Assembly: GCF_004342485.1 (NCBI RefSeq)
Contig: NZ_SMBU01000009.1
Span: 97,761-161,760, forward strand
DNA from: Roseateles saccharophilus
Lineage (GTDB): Bacteria; Pseudomonadota; Gammaproteobacteria; Burkholderiales; Burkholderiaceae_C
Length of the DNA stretch: 64,000 nt
Direction: 5' to 3'
Part shown: positions 47,803-54,559 of the stretch, in pieces
Numbering within the stretch: the first letter of the stretch is position 1
How the letters are laid out: every line of letters begins with the position of its first letter
The notes under the pieces: model-generated
The model's input: only the letters and a program-made list of their open reading frames with translations
Database searches by the model: none
Told to the model about the DNA's origin: nothing
Program-made: the position numbers and the translations under genes

Positions 47803-47889
47803 GCATCCCCTGAGGCGGGCGGCTTGGGCACGGCCCGGCGCTCGCCCGCAATACCGAATACCGAACACACCGAATTCCAGGAGCCCACC

Positions 47890-48426
47890 ATGCGCGTCAA
47901 GAGCATCCTCACCGAAGCCAGGCAGATCGAACGTGCCGTTCAGCTGATCCACCTCGGTGCCCGCCTGCAGGTGCTGGAATCGGAGACCGACCTGTCCTAT
48001 GAGCGACTGCTGCGCCTGTACAAGGAAGTGAGCGGCAAGTCGCCGTCCAAGGGCCAGCTGCCGTTCTCGACCGACTGGTTCATGACCTGGCAGCCCAACA
48101 TCCATGCCAGCCTGTTCCTGAACATCCACGAGTACCTGAACAAGGCCGCGGAGATGGACGAGATCGACACCGTGATCAAGGCCTACCAGCTCTATCAGGA
48201 GCAGACCCATGCCCAGGGGCTGGAGGCCATGCTGTCCGTCACCCGCGCCTGGCGCCTCGTGAAGTTCGTCGACAACGGCATGCTGACGCTGACCAAGTGC
48301 TCCAAGTGCAACGGCCAGTTCGTGACCCACCCGCACGAGATCGCCCGCCACTTCATCTGCGGCCTGTGCAACCCGCCGGCGCGTGCGGGCAAGGGCCGGG
48401 CGCAGGGCTCGATCCAGATGCACTAG
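47890..48426 (+). CDS. flhC: Flagellar transcriptional master regulator subunit FlhC
   Basis: A 178-residue DNA-binding partner of FlhD. The four zinc ligands C137, C140, C157 and C160 (CSKC ... CGLC) fall at the same positions as in E. coli. The core segments RAVQLIHLGARLQVLESET and LPFSTDWFMTWQPNIHASLF are typical of the family. The ATG at 47890 is canonical; the frame upstream to 47824 lies in the palindrome region. It activates class II genes such as flhB, fliF operon and fliA. Confidence 0.97.
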   Translation: MRVKSILTEARQIERAVQLIHLGARLQVLESETDLSYERLLRLYKEVSGKSPSKGQLPFSTDWFMTWQPNIHASLFLNIHEYLNKAAEMDEIDTVIKAYQLYQEQTHAQGLEAMLSVTRAWRLVKFVDNGMLTLTKCSKCNGQFVTHPHEIARHFICGLCNPPARAGKGRAQGSIQMH

Positions 48427-48446
48427 CCGCGCGGCGACCCATTGCC

Positions 48447-49196
48447 ATGGGCGGGCGTTGGCCGCTGTCGGCGCTGTGGGCCTGGTTGGCGGCCTGGCTG
48501 ATCTATTCGGTGGCGCGCGCGACCGGCCTGGCGGCTGGCCCGGCTTTGACGCTGGGTGTCGCCACCGGGGCGGTGCTTGGCTGGCGGCAGCGTGATCGTT
48601 GGCGCGGCCTCATCGTCGCGCTTGGCTTCCCGGTTTCGGTGCTGGGCCTGGATTGGCAGGGCGGTGCCTCGAGCCTGCTTTGGCTGGCGCCATTGTTGCT
48701 GTTGTGGTGGCTCTACCCGCGCCATGCCTGGACCGATGCGCCGCTTTTCCCGACGCCGCAGAACGCCCTCGAGAGCGTGCCGACATTCGCGCCGCTTGGG
48801 GCCGGGGCCCGCGTGCTGGATGCCGGGTGCGGCGCCGGTGATGGCCTGCGAGAACTTGTGCGCATCTATCCGGCTGCCCGCGTCGAGGGGGTCGAGTTAA
48901 GTCCCCCGCTTGCCTGGCTCGCACACTGGCGTGTGCCCGAAGCAACCGTGCGCCGGGGAGATCTTTGGGCCGACGACTGGGCGCCCTTCGCCCTCGTCTA
49001 TGTGTTCCAGCGGCCCGAGTCCATGCCGCGCGTCTGGGCCAAGGCCTGCGCCGAGCTCGGCCCCGAGGCCTGGCTCGTAAGCCTGGACTTCGCGGTGCCT
49101 GAGGCGGTGCCGGTGGCGCAGTGGCAACTGGGCGGTGGGCAGTTCGTGTGGCTTTACCGGCCGGGGCGGATTGCGACGCCAAAGCCCGCCAAATGA
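48447..49196 (+). CDS. Membrane-anchored SAM-dependent methyltransferase
   Basis: A 249-residue protein with two or three N-terminal hydrophobic segments (WAWLAAWLIYSVA, ALTLGVATGAVLG, LLWLAPLLLLWWLY; residues 8-90) and a compact class I methyltransferase domain (about 100-240). Motif I is VLDAGCGAGDGL (123-134), followed by the acidic loop VEGVELSP. The substrate is unknown. It starts 20 bp after flhC and ends 35 bp before the motA promoter, so it is likely in the flhDC transcript. It has no relation to CheR in sequence. Lysine or lipid substrates are both possible. Confidence 0.85.
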   Translation: MGGRWPLSALWAWLAAWLIYSVARATGLAAGPALTLGVATGAVLGWRQRDRWRGLIVALGFPVSVLGLDWQGGASSLLWLAPLLLLWWLYPRHAWTDAPLFPTPQNALESVPTFAPLGAGARVLDAGCGAGDGLRELVRIYPAARVEGVELSPPLAWLAHWRVPEATVRRGDLWADDWAPFALVYVFQRPESMPRVWAKACAELGPEAWLVSLDFAVPEAVPVAQWQLGGGQFVWLYRPGRIATPKPAK

Positions 49197-49230
49197 AGGT
49201 TTGGGTGCCGCTTCTCCGCGGCATACTCGC

Positions 49231-49257
49231 TCAAGCCCCCCGGCAGCGGGCCGATAT
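49231..49257 (+). promoter_or_regulatory. Sigma-28 (FliA) promoter of motA
   Basis: TCAAGCCC, an 11-bp spacer and GCCGATAT. The -10 matches the FliA consensus at seven of eight positions and spacing is ideal. Transcription should start near 49264, giving a leader of about 22 nt to the motA ATG. Confidence 0.75.
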
Positions 49258-49285
49258 GGCCTGAACACCCCCAACTCGACCGCGC

Positions 49286-50143
49286 ATGTTCGTCCTCATC
49301 GGCTGGGCCCTTTCCATGGCCTGCATCTTCGGCGTGTTCATCGCCCACGGCGGGAACATCGGCGTCATCCTGCACGCCTTGCCGTTCGAGATGATCACCA
49401 TCTTCGGCGCGGCCACCGGCGCCTTCCTGGCCAACAACCAGATGAAGGTGGTCAAGGCCACGGCGGCCGGCCTGGGCAGCTGCTTCAAGGGCAGCAAGTA
49501 CAGCAAGGCGCGCTATATGGAGCTGCTGGCGCTGATGTACGACATCCTGCAGAAGGCCCGCAAGGAGGGCCTGATGTCCATCGAGAAGGATGTCGAGGAT
49601 CCGCACAACAGCCCGCTGTTCCAGAAGTACGCGACGGTGGGCAACGACCACCATGTCACCGAGTTCATCACCGACTACCTGCGCATGATGGTGTCGGGCA
49701 ACCTGAACGCGCACGAGATCGAGTCGCTGATGGACAGCGAGATCGAGACCCACCACCAGGAGGAGCATGCCGCCGTCGCCGCGCTGCAGCGCCTTGCGGG
49801 CGGCCTGCCGGCCTTCGGTATCGTCGCCGCGGTGCTGGGCGTCGTGAACACCATGGGCTCGGTCGGCCAGCCGCCGGCCGTGCTGGGCGGCATGATCGGC
49901 TCGGCCCTGGTCGGCACCTTCCTGGGCATCCTGCTGGCCTATGGCTTCGCCGAGCCGCTGGCCGGCCTGCTGGAGCAGAAGGTCGAGGACGCCGGCAAGG
50001 AGTTCCAGTGCATCAAGACCACGCTGTTGGCCAGCATGCAGGGCTATGCGCCGCAAGTGGCCATCGAGTTCGGCCGCAAGGTGCTGTTTTCCGGTGACCG
50101 GCCGTCGTTCACCGAGCTCGAAGGTCATGTGAAGAAGAAATGA
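49286..50143 (+). CDS. motA: Flagellar motor stator protein MotA
   Basis: A 285-residue proton-channel stator subunit with four membrane helices (two N-terminal; AFGIVAAVLGVVNTMGSV and GGMIGSALVGTFLGILLAYG). The cytoplasmic loop carries the charged residues that engage FliG (around KARYMELLALMYDILQKARKEG). The conserved Pro pair (GQPPAVLG region) is present. Preceded by a sigma-28 promoter. The motB gene follows after 138 bp of palindromic repeat. Confidence 0.98.
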   Translation: MFVLIGWALSMACIFGVFIAHGGNIGVILHALPFEMITIFGAATGAFLANNQMKVVKATAAGLGSCFKGSKYSKARYMELLALMYDILQKARKEGLMSIEKDVEDPHNSPLFQKYATVGNDHHVTEFITDYLRMMVSGNLNAHEIESLMDSEIETHHQEEHAAVAALQRLAGGLPAFGIVAAVLGVVNTMGSVGQPPAVLGGMIGSALVGTFLGILLAYGFAEPLAGLLEQKVEDAGKEFQCIKTTLLASMQGYAPQVAIEFGRKVLFSGDRPSFTELEGHVKKK

Positions 50144-50187
50144 TGCTGCGCGTCTTGACCAGCCAGCCGACGTCGGTCGGCGGCGCC

Positions 50188-50256
50188 CTTCAAGCGGCCG
50201 CCGTCGAACTGGCTTTGCCAGGCGACTGGCGGCGCCCCCCTGGGGGGGGAGGCGCC
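50188..50256. repeat. GGCTTTGCC composite palindrome, copy 3 (motA-motB gap)
   Basis: GCCGCC-GTCG (50197-50206) pairs with CGAC-T-GGCGGC (50223-50233), enclosing CTGGC-TTT-GCCAG (50209-50221). A second hairpin follows, GGCGCC-C4 / G-run-GGCGCC (about 50231-50256). Compared with copy 2 at 39536, at least three base pairs are changed on both sides of the stem so that pairing is preserved. Confidence 0.85.
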
Positions 50257-50267
50257 ACAGGCGCATC

Positions 50268-50277
50268 GGGGGGGGGG
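50268..50277 (+). promoter_or_regulatory. G10 homopolymer occupying the ribosome-binding position of motB
   Basis: Ten G end four bases before the motB ATG, where the Shine-Dalgarno sequence should be; no other purine-rich site is available. A hairpin rich in C and G runs ends about ten bases upstream and could compete for the tract. Confidence 0.6.
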
Positions 50278-50281
50278 CTAA

Positions 50282-51283
50282 ATGGCCGGTGACGCAAAAA
50301 AGCTCCAGCCCATCATCATCAAGAAGGTGAAGAAGGGCGGCCACGCGGCGCATGGCGGCGCGTGGAAGATCGCCTATGCCGACTTCGTCACGGCGATGAT
50401 GGCTTTCTTCCTGCTGATGTGGCTGCTGGGCTCCACGACCGAGGGCGACAAGAAGGGCATTGCCGACTTCTTCCAGTCGCCGCTGAAGGTGTCGATGCTG
50501 GGCGGCTCGGGTTCGGGCGACTCGTCCAGCGTCGTCAAGGGGGGCGGCAAGGACCTCACGCGGGAGACCGGCCAGGTCAAGGAGGGCGACAGCAATGCCA
50601 AGAAAGCCAGCTACACGCTGCGGGCGCTGAAGGAAGAGCAGCGCAAGGCCGAGAAGTCGCGGCTGGAGCAGCTCAAGGCCAAGGTCGAGAAGGTGTTGGC
50701 CGAGAACCCCAAGCTCGCCGCCCTGGGCGGGCAGATCCGCCTGGACATGACCAAGGAGGGCCTGCGCATCCAGATCGTCGACGAAGGCAACCGGCCGATG
50801 TTCGACAGCGGCAGCGCCGTCGTGAAGCCCTATATGCGCGAGTTGCTGCGCGAGCTCGGCAGCGTGCTGACCGAGGTGCCCAACCGCCTGACGGTGGAGG
50901 GCCACACCGACGCCCAGCCCTTCTCGGGCGGCGACAAGGGCTACAGCAACTGGGAGCTGTCGGCCGACCGGGCCAATGCCTCGCGGCGCGAGCTGGTGGC
51001 GGGCGGCCTGTCCGAAGCCCGCATGCTGCGCGTGCAGGGCCTGGCCGCCAGCAAGCTGCTCGACGCCAAGGACCCCAACAGCCCCCTGAACCGGCGCATC
51101 AGCATCATCGTGATGAACCGCGATGCCGAGGACGCCGTGCTGAAGAACCTGCCGGACGATGACGACGCTGCCGCATCGCCGCCGGGAGAGGGCGCGAGCA
51201 CGCAAGTGCCGAGCACCGGGGGCACGCAAGTGCCGCTCAGCGGGAAAATGCCGCAAACTGAATCGCCCGCCTCAGCCCGCTAG
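50282..51283 (+). CDS. motB: Flagellar motor stator protein MotB
   Basis: A 333-residue stator anchor. The single helix carries the proton-accepting D33 ([21 protein letters not shown]), preceded by a basic N-terminus. A plug/linker region (KKGIADFF...) follows. The OmpA-like peptidoglycan-binding domain (about 160-285) has [29 protein letters not shown] and NRRISIIVM. The Ser/Thr/Pro-rich tail has a duplicated [15 protein letters not shown]. Translation initiation appears to depend on the G10 tract. Confidence 0.97.
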   Translation: MAGDAKKLQPIIIKKVKKGGHAAHGGAWKIAYADFVTAMMAFFLLMWLLGSTTEGDKKGIADFFQSPLKVSMLGGSGSGDSSSVVKGGGKDLTRETGQVKEGDSNAKKASYTLRALKEEQRKAEKSRLEQLKAKVEKVLAENPKLAALGGQIRLDMTKEGLRIQIVDEGNRPMFDSGSAVVKPYMRELLRELGSVLTEVPNRLTVEGHTDAQPFSGGDKGYSNWELSADRANASRRELVAGGLSEARMLRVQGLAASKLLDAKDPNSPLNRRISIIVMNRDAEDAVLKNLPDDDDAAASPPGEGASTQVPSTGGTQVPLSGKMPQTESPASAR

Positions 51284-51335
51284 AACTAGACTGCGGGCTG
51301 ACCCCTGTGAAATCCCGCCCCGAGAGAGGATAGCC

Positions 51336-51728
51336 ATGAGCGCTGAGATGAAATTCCTGGTTGTCGACGACTTCTCCACCATGCGCCGCATCGTCCGCGG
51401 CCTGCTGAAGGAGATCGGCTACAACAACTGCGAAGAGGCCGAGGACGGTGTCGAGGCGCTGAACATGCTCAAGGGCTCCAAGTTCGATTTCGTCGTCAGC
51501 GACATCAACATGCCCAACATGACGGGTTTCGAGTTGCTGAAGGCCATCAAGGAAGACCCCAATCTCAAGCACCTGCCGGTGCTGATGGTCACGGCCGAGG
51601 CCCGCAAGGAAGACATCGTGCTGGCGGCGCAGTCGGGGGCGGCAGGCTATATCGTCAAGCCCTTCACGAAGGCGACTTTGGAAGAGAAGGTCCAGAAGAT
51701 CATGCAGAAGCTGGCCGCCGCGGCCTGA
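51336..51728 (+). CDS. cheY: Chemotaxis response regulator CheY (copy 2, enteric-like)
   Basis: A 130-residue receiver much like enteric Che[23 protein letters not shown], phosphoacceptor D56 in [15 protein letters not shown], the switch Thr in [12 protein letters not shown] and Lys in [14 protein letters not shown]. Its close match and pairing with cheZ 24 bp downstream suggest it is the regulator that binds FliM. Located after motB in a motA-motB-cheY-cheZ run. Confidence 0.97.
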   Translation: MSAEMKFLVVDDFSTMRRIVRGLLKEIGYNNCEEAEDGVEALNMLKGSKFDFVVSDINMPNMTGFELLKAIKEDPNLKHLPVLMVTAEARKEDIVLAAQSGAAGYIVKPFTKATLEEKVQKIMQKLAAAA

Positions 51729-51752
51729 CAACAAACAAAAGAGGGGACTGCC

Positions 51753-52388
51753 ATGTCGATGGAACAGTTGGAGCAACTGGGCAAGGCCCAGGAGCCTTTG
51801 CTCGTCTCACCCGAGGTCTTCCAGCAGCTTGGCACCATCACCCGCACCCTGCACGACACGATGCAGCGCCTGGGTGTCATGCCCAAGCTGCAGGTGGCCA
51901 CCGACGGCCTGCCCGACGCGCGCAGCCGCCTGAACTACATTGCCACCAAGACGGCCGCCGCCGCCGAGAAGGTGCTGAACTCCGTCGACCAGGCCAAGGC
52001 CGAGCACGCCGGCATCAGCAAGGCCACGCAGGATCTGGCCGCCGCCATCGTGGCCGACCCGGTGCGCGCCGTGGCCAGCGGTGCGGTGATGAATTTCGTC
52101 AAGGATGTCGAGGCCCGCACCCAGAGCATCGACGCCCACCTGACCGACATCATGCTGGCCCAGGACTTCCACGACCTGACCGGACAGGTGGTCGCCAAGG
52201 TCGTCACGCTGGCCAATGACCTGGAAGACAGCCTCGTCAAGCTGCTGGTGCAGGTCGTGCCGCCCGACCAGCGCGAGAAGGTCGACCCCAACATCCTGCA
52301 GGGGCCGGTCGTGAACCCCGAGGGCCGCACCGACGTGGTGGCCGACCAGGGCGAGGTCGACGACCTGCTCGCCAGCCTGGGCTTCTGA
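51753..52388 (+). CDS. cheZ: CheY-P phosphatase CheZ
   Basis: A 211-residue helical phosphatase that dephosphorylates CheY-P. The catalytic stretch MLAQDFHDLTGQ keeps the Asp and Gln that enter the CheY active site. The C-terminal CheY-docking helix (GEVDDLLASLGF) is nearly identical to the enteric one. The start at 51753 follows cheY by 24 bp with a GAGGGG ribosome-binding site. A terminator follows. Confidence 0.97.
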   Translation: MSMEQLEQLGKAQEPLLVSPEVFQQLGTITRTLHDTMQRLGVMPKLQVATDGLPDARSRLNYIATKTAAAAEKVLNSVDQAKAEHAGISKATQDLAAAIVADPVRAVASGAVMNFVKDVEARTQSIDAHLTDIMLAQDFHDLTGQVVAKVVTLANDLEDSLVKLLVQVVPPDQREKVDPNILQGPVVNPEGRTDVVADQGEVDDLLASLGF

Positions 52389-52408
52389 ACCCAGCCCCGC
52401 CTCCCGAG

Positions 52409-52440
52409 CGGCCGGCCCTTGTGCCGGCCGTTTACGTTTT
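52409..52440. terminator. Terminator after cheZ
   Basis: CGGCCGGC / GCCGGCCG, an 8-bp perfect stem with a 6-nt loop, is followed by TTTACGTTTT. It ends at the stop of the convergent binding-protein gene and may act for both strands. Confidence 0.8.
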
Positions 52441-53207
52441 CAGTCGGTCAGGGCCTCGAGCTGCGACTCCCGGATGGCTCGGTTGATCCGGTCCATGGTC
52501 TGCGGGCCGACCTGCTGCGAGCAGCCCAGATAGCGCAGTTCGCCGCGGGGCGCGTCGGCGAAGGCGATGCGCACCAGCGGCAGCGGCGTGAACTCCGGGT
52601 CGCGGCGCAGCCAGCCCAGGTCTTCCTCGTCGATCAGCATGTAGTCCATGCGGTGGGCGCCCACCATGCGCGCCAGCTGCATCACCGTCAGCTGGGCGCG
52701 GATCGGCGGCCGGGCCGCCGTCGCGAGGTATTGGTCCAGCTGCAGGCCGTAGGACGCACCCTCCAGCAGGCCCGGTTGCAGCGAGGTGTCGGCGAACAGC
52801 TGGGCGACGCGCGGGATCGCGCGGATCTGCGCGACCGCATCCGCATGGGCCAGCACGACATGGGGCCGGTCGCGGTGGATGGGCAGCGAGAAGCGCGCAT
52901 AGGCCTCGCGCTCCGGGTTCTTGTACAGGCCGGGCGAGCACAGGGCGCTCTGGTTGGCCTGCAGGTTCATCAGCGTGCGCCGTATCGGCACTTCGGCGTA
53001 GCGCGCCTGGATGCCGGCGCGCTTGAGCAGCTTGATCGTGCGCTCCAGCAGGAAACCGGCCGGTCTGCCGCCCTCGGTGTAGGTGTAGGGCGGTTTGTCG
53101 CGGTATTCGATGGTCAGCGTGACCGGCTGCTGGGCACCGGCCCCGCTGGCTAACAGAGCGGTCAGCAGACCCAGGCGGCGGGCGAGGGTGGGCAGCTTGC
53201 GGAGCAT
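52440..53207 (-). CDS. Periplasmic solute-binding protein-like protein (SBP type 3 fold)
   Basis: A 255-residue secreted protein: signal peptide (LGLLTALLASGAGAQ), then an amino-acid-binding-type fold start (LTIEYRDKPPYTYTEGGRPAGFLLE) and further segments (YAEVPIRRTLMNLQAN, CSPGLYKNPEREAYARFS). It lacks an accompanying ABC permease, like many orphan periplasmic binding-protein-like proteins that serve as sensors. It is encoded on the opposite strand between cheZ and flhB, interrupting the flagellar run. Ligand unknown. Two cysteines (CSPG, LGCSQ) may form a disulfide. Confidence 0.82.
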   Translation of the reverse strand: MLRKLPTLARRLGLLTALLASGAGAQQPVTLTIEYRDKPPYTYTEGGRPAGFLLERTIKLLKRAGIQARYAEVPIRRTLMNLQANQSALCSPGLYKNPEREAYARFSLPIHRDRPHVVLAHADAVAQIRAIPRVAQLFADTSLQPGLLEGASYGLQLDQYLATAARPPIRAQLTVMQLARMVGAHRMDYMLIDEEDLGWLRRDPEFTPLPLVRIAFADAPRGELRYLGCSQQVGPQTMDRINRAIRESQLEALTD

Positions 53208-53383
53208 GCGCCAAGATTAACGGCGGCGGTAGCCGGGCCCGGCGCAGTTGCGGCCCGCAAGCGTGCATAGCTCGCGGTCCGGCCGGATTTGCGAGCCCGG
53301 ATAAGCCGGGATTCCCGCCCGCTTTTCTCGCTCAAGTTCGGCAGACGGCCTCGAACAATTCGGGCCAGAGCTGCAGAACCGCC

Positions 53384-54559
53384 ATGGCCGACCAAGACGC
53401 ACAAGACCGCAACCTGCCAGCCTCGGCCAAGAAGATCGCCCGATCTCGTGCCGAGGGCCAGGTGCCGCGCTCGCGCGACCTGCCGCACTTCGCGATGATG
53501 GTCGCCGGGGGCGCGGTGCTGGCCGTGGGTGGGCCGCAGATCGTCGAGCGGCTGCGCCTGATGATCGCCACCGGCCTGCATTTCGACGCCAGCCTGCTCG
53601 CCCGGCCCGGCTTCCTCGGCGAGCGCCTCGTCGACATGACGCTGGCCTTTGCCGCCGTGATGGGCCCGGTCGCCGCGCTGCTGATGCTCACGGCCATCGC
53701 CAGCAACCTGGCCAGCGGTGGCTGGAACTGGACGATGAAGCCGCTGGCACCCAAGTTCTCGCACATGAACCCGATCCAGGGCCTGGGCCGGCTGTTCACC
53801 GGCCAGGGCTTCGGCAGCGCCCTCAAGGCCGTGCTGCTGGCCCTGGTGCTGGGGGCCGTCGGCGCGCTGGTGCTGAAGGACCGCCTGGCGGCCTATGTCG
53901 GCATCATGTCCGTGCCCCTGCCTTCGGCCCTGGCCTATGCCGGCCAGCAGCTGATGGGCGGCTTGGTGCTGCTGGCCGTGGCGCTGGCCGTGTTCGCCGC
54001 CATCGACCTGCCGCTGCAGCGCCAGCTGTGGAAGCGCCGCCTGCGCATGAGCCGCGAGGAGGCCAAGCAGGAACTGAAGGAGGTCGAAGGCAACCTCGAG
54101 ATCAAGGCCAAGGTGCGCGCCAAGATGCGCGAGATGGCCAAGCGCCGCATGCTGGCCGCCGTGCCCCAGGCCGACCTGGTCGTCATGAACCCGACTCACT
54201 ACGCGGTCGCGCTGAGGTATGCGGAGGGCAGGATGGCGGCGCCCAAGGTCGTCGCCAAGGGCGCCGACCTGCTGGCCCTGAAGATCCGTGACCTGGCCAA
54301 GGAGAGCAAGGTGCCGGTGCTGCAGCAGCCCGTGCTGGCGCGTGCCCTCTATGCCCACGCCAAGGTCGACCAGGAGATCCCCGCTGCGCTGTTCGGCGCC
54401 GTGGCCCAGGTGCTGGCCTATGTCTACCAGCTGCGCGCCGCGATGAAGTCGCGCAACCTGAACAAGCCGGACATGCCCAAGCCGCATGTGCCGCCCGAGC
54501 TCGATCCGCACAACAAGCCGGGCTGGCAGCCCGAGCCTGACGAGGACTTTGCCGAATGA
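53384..54559 (+). CDS. flhB: Flagellar export switch protein FlhB
   Basis: A 391-residue export-apparatus protein with four membrane helices (about 30-215) and a cytoplasmic domain. The autocleavage motif NPTH lies at about residues 269-272 (VVMNPTHYAVAL), followed by LKIRDLAKESKVPVLQQPVLARALY. It changes export specificity from hook to filament with FliK. The Pro-rich tail runs to residue 391. The stop overlaps the flhA start (ATGA). Confidence 0.97.
   Translation: MADQDAQDRNLPASAKKIARSRAEGQVPRSRDLPHFAMMVAGGAVLAVGGPQIVERLRLMIATGLHFDASLLARPGFLGERLVDMTLAFAAVMGPVAALLMLTAIASNLASGGWNWTMKPLAPKFSHMNPIQGLGRLFTGQGFGSALKAVLLALVLGAVGALVLKDRLAAYVGIMSVPLPSALAYAGQQLMGGLVLLAVALAVFAAIDLPLQRQLWKRRLRMSREEAKQELKEVEGNLEIKAKVRAKMREMAKRRMLAAVPQADLVVMNPTHYAVALRYAEGRMAAPKVVAKGADLLALKIRDLAKESKVPVLQQPVLARALYAHAKVDQEIPAALFGAVAQVLAYVYQLRAAMKSRNLNKPDMPKPHVPPELDPHNKPGWQPEPDEDFAE

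Noticed and set aside
53294-53345. Sigma-28 promoter for flhB
   Set aside because: TCAAGTTC near 53333 resembles a -35, but no GCCGATAA-like -10 lies at the right distance, and flhB is expected to be an FlhDC-dependent class II gene.
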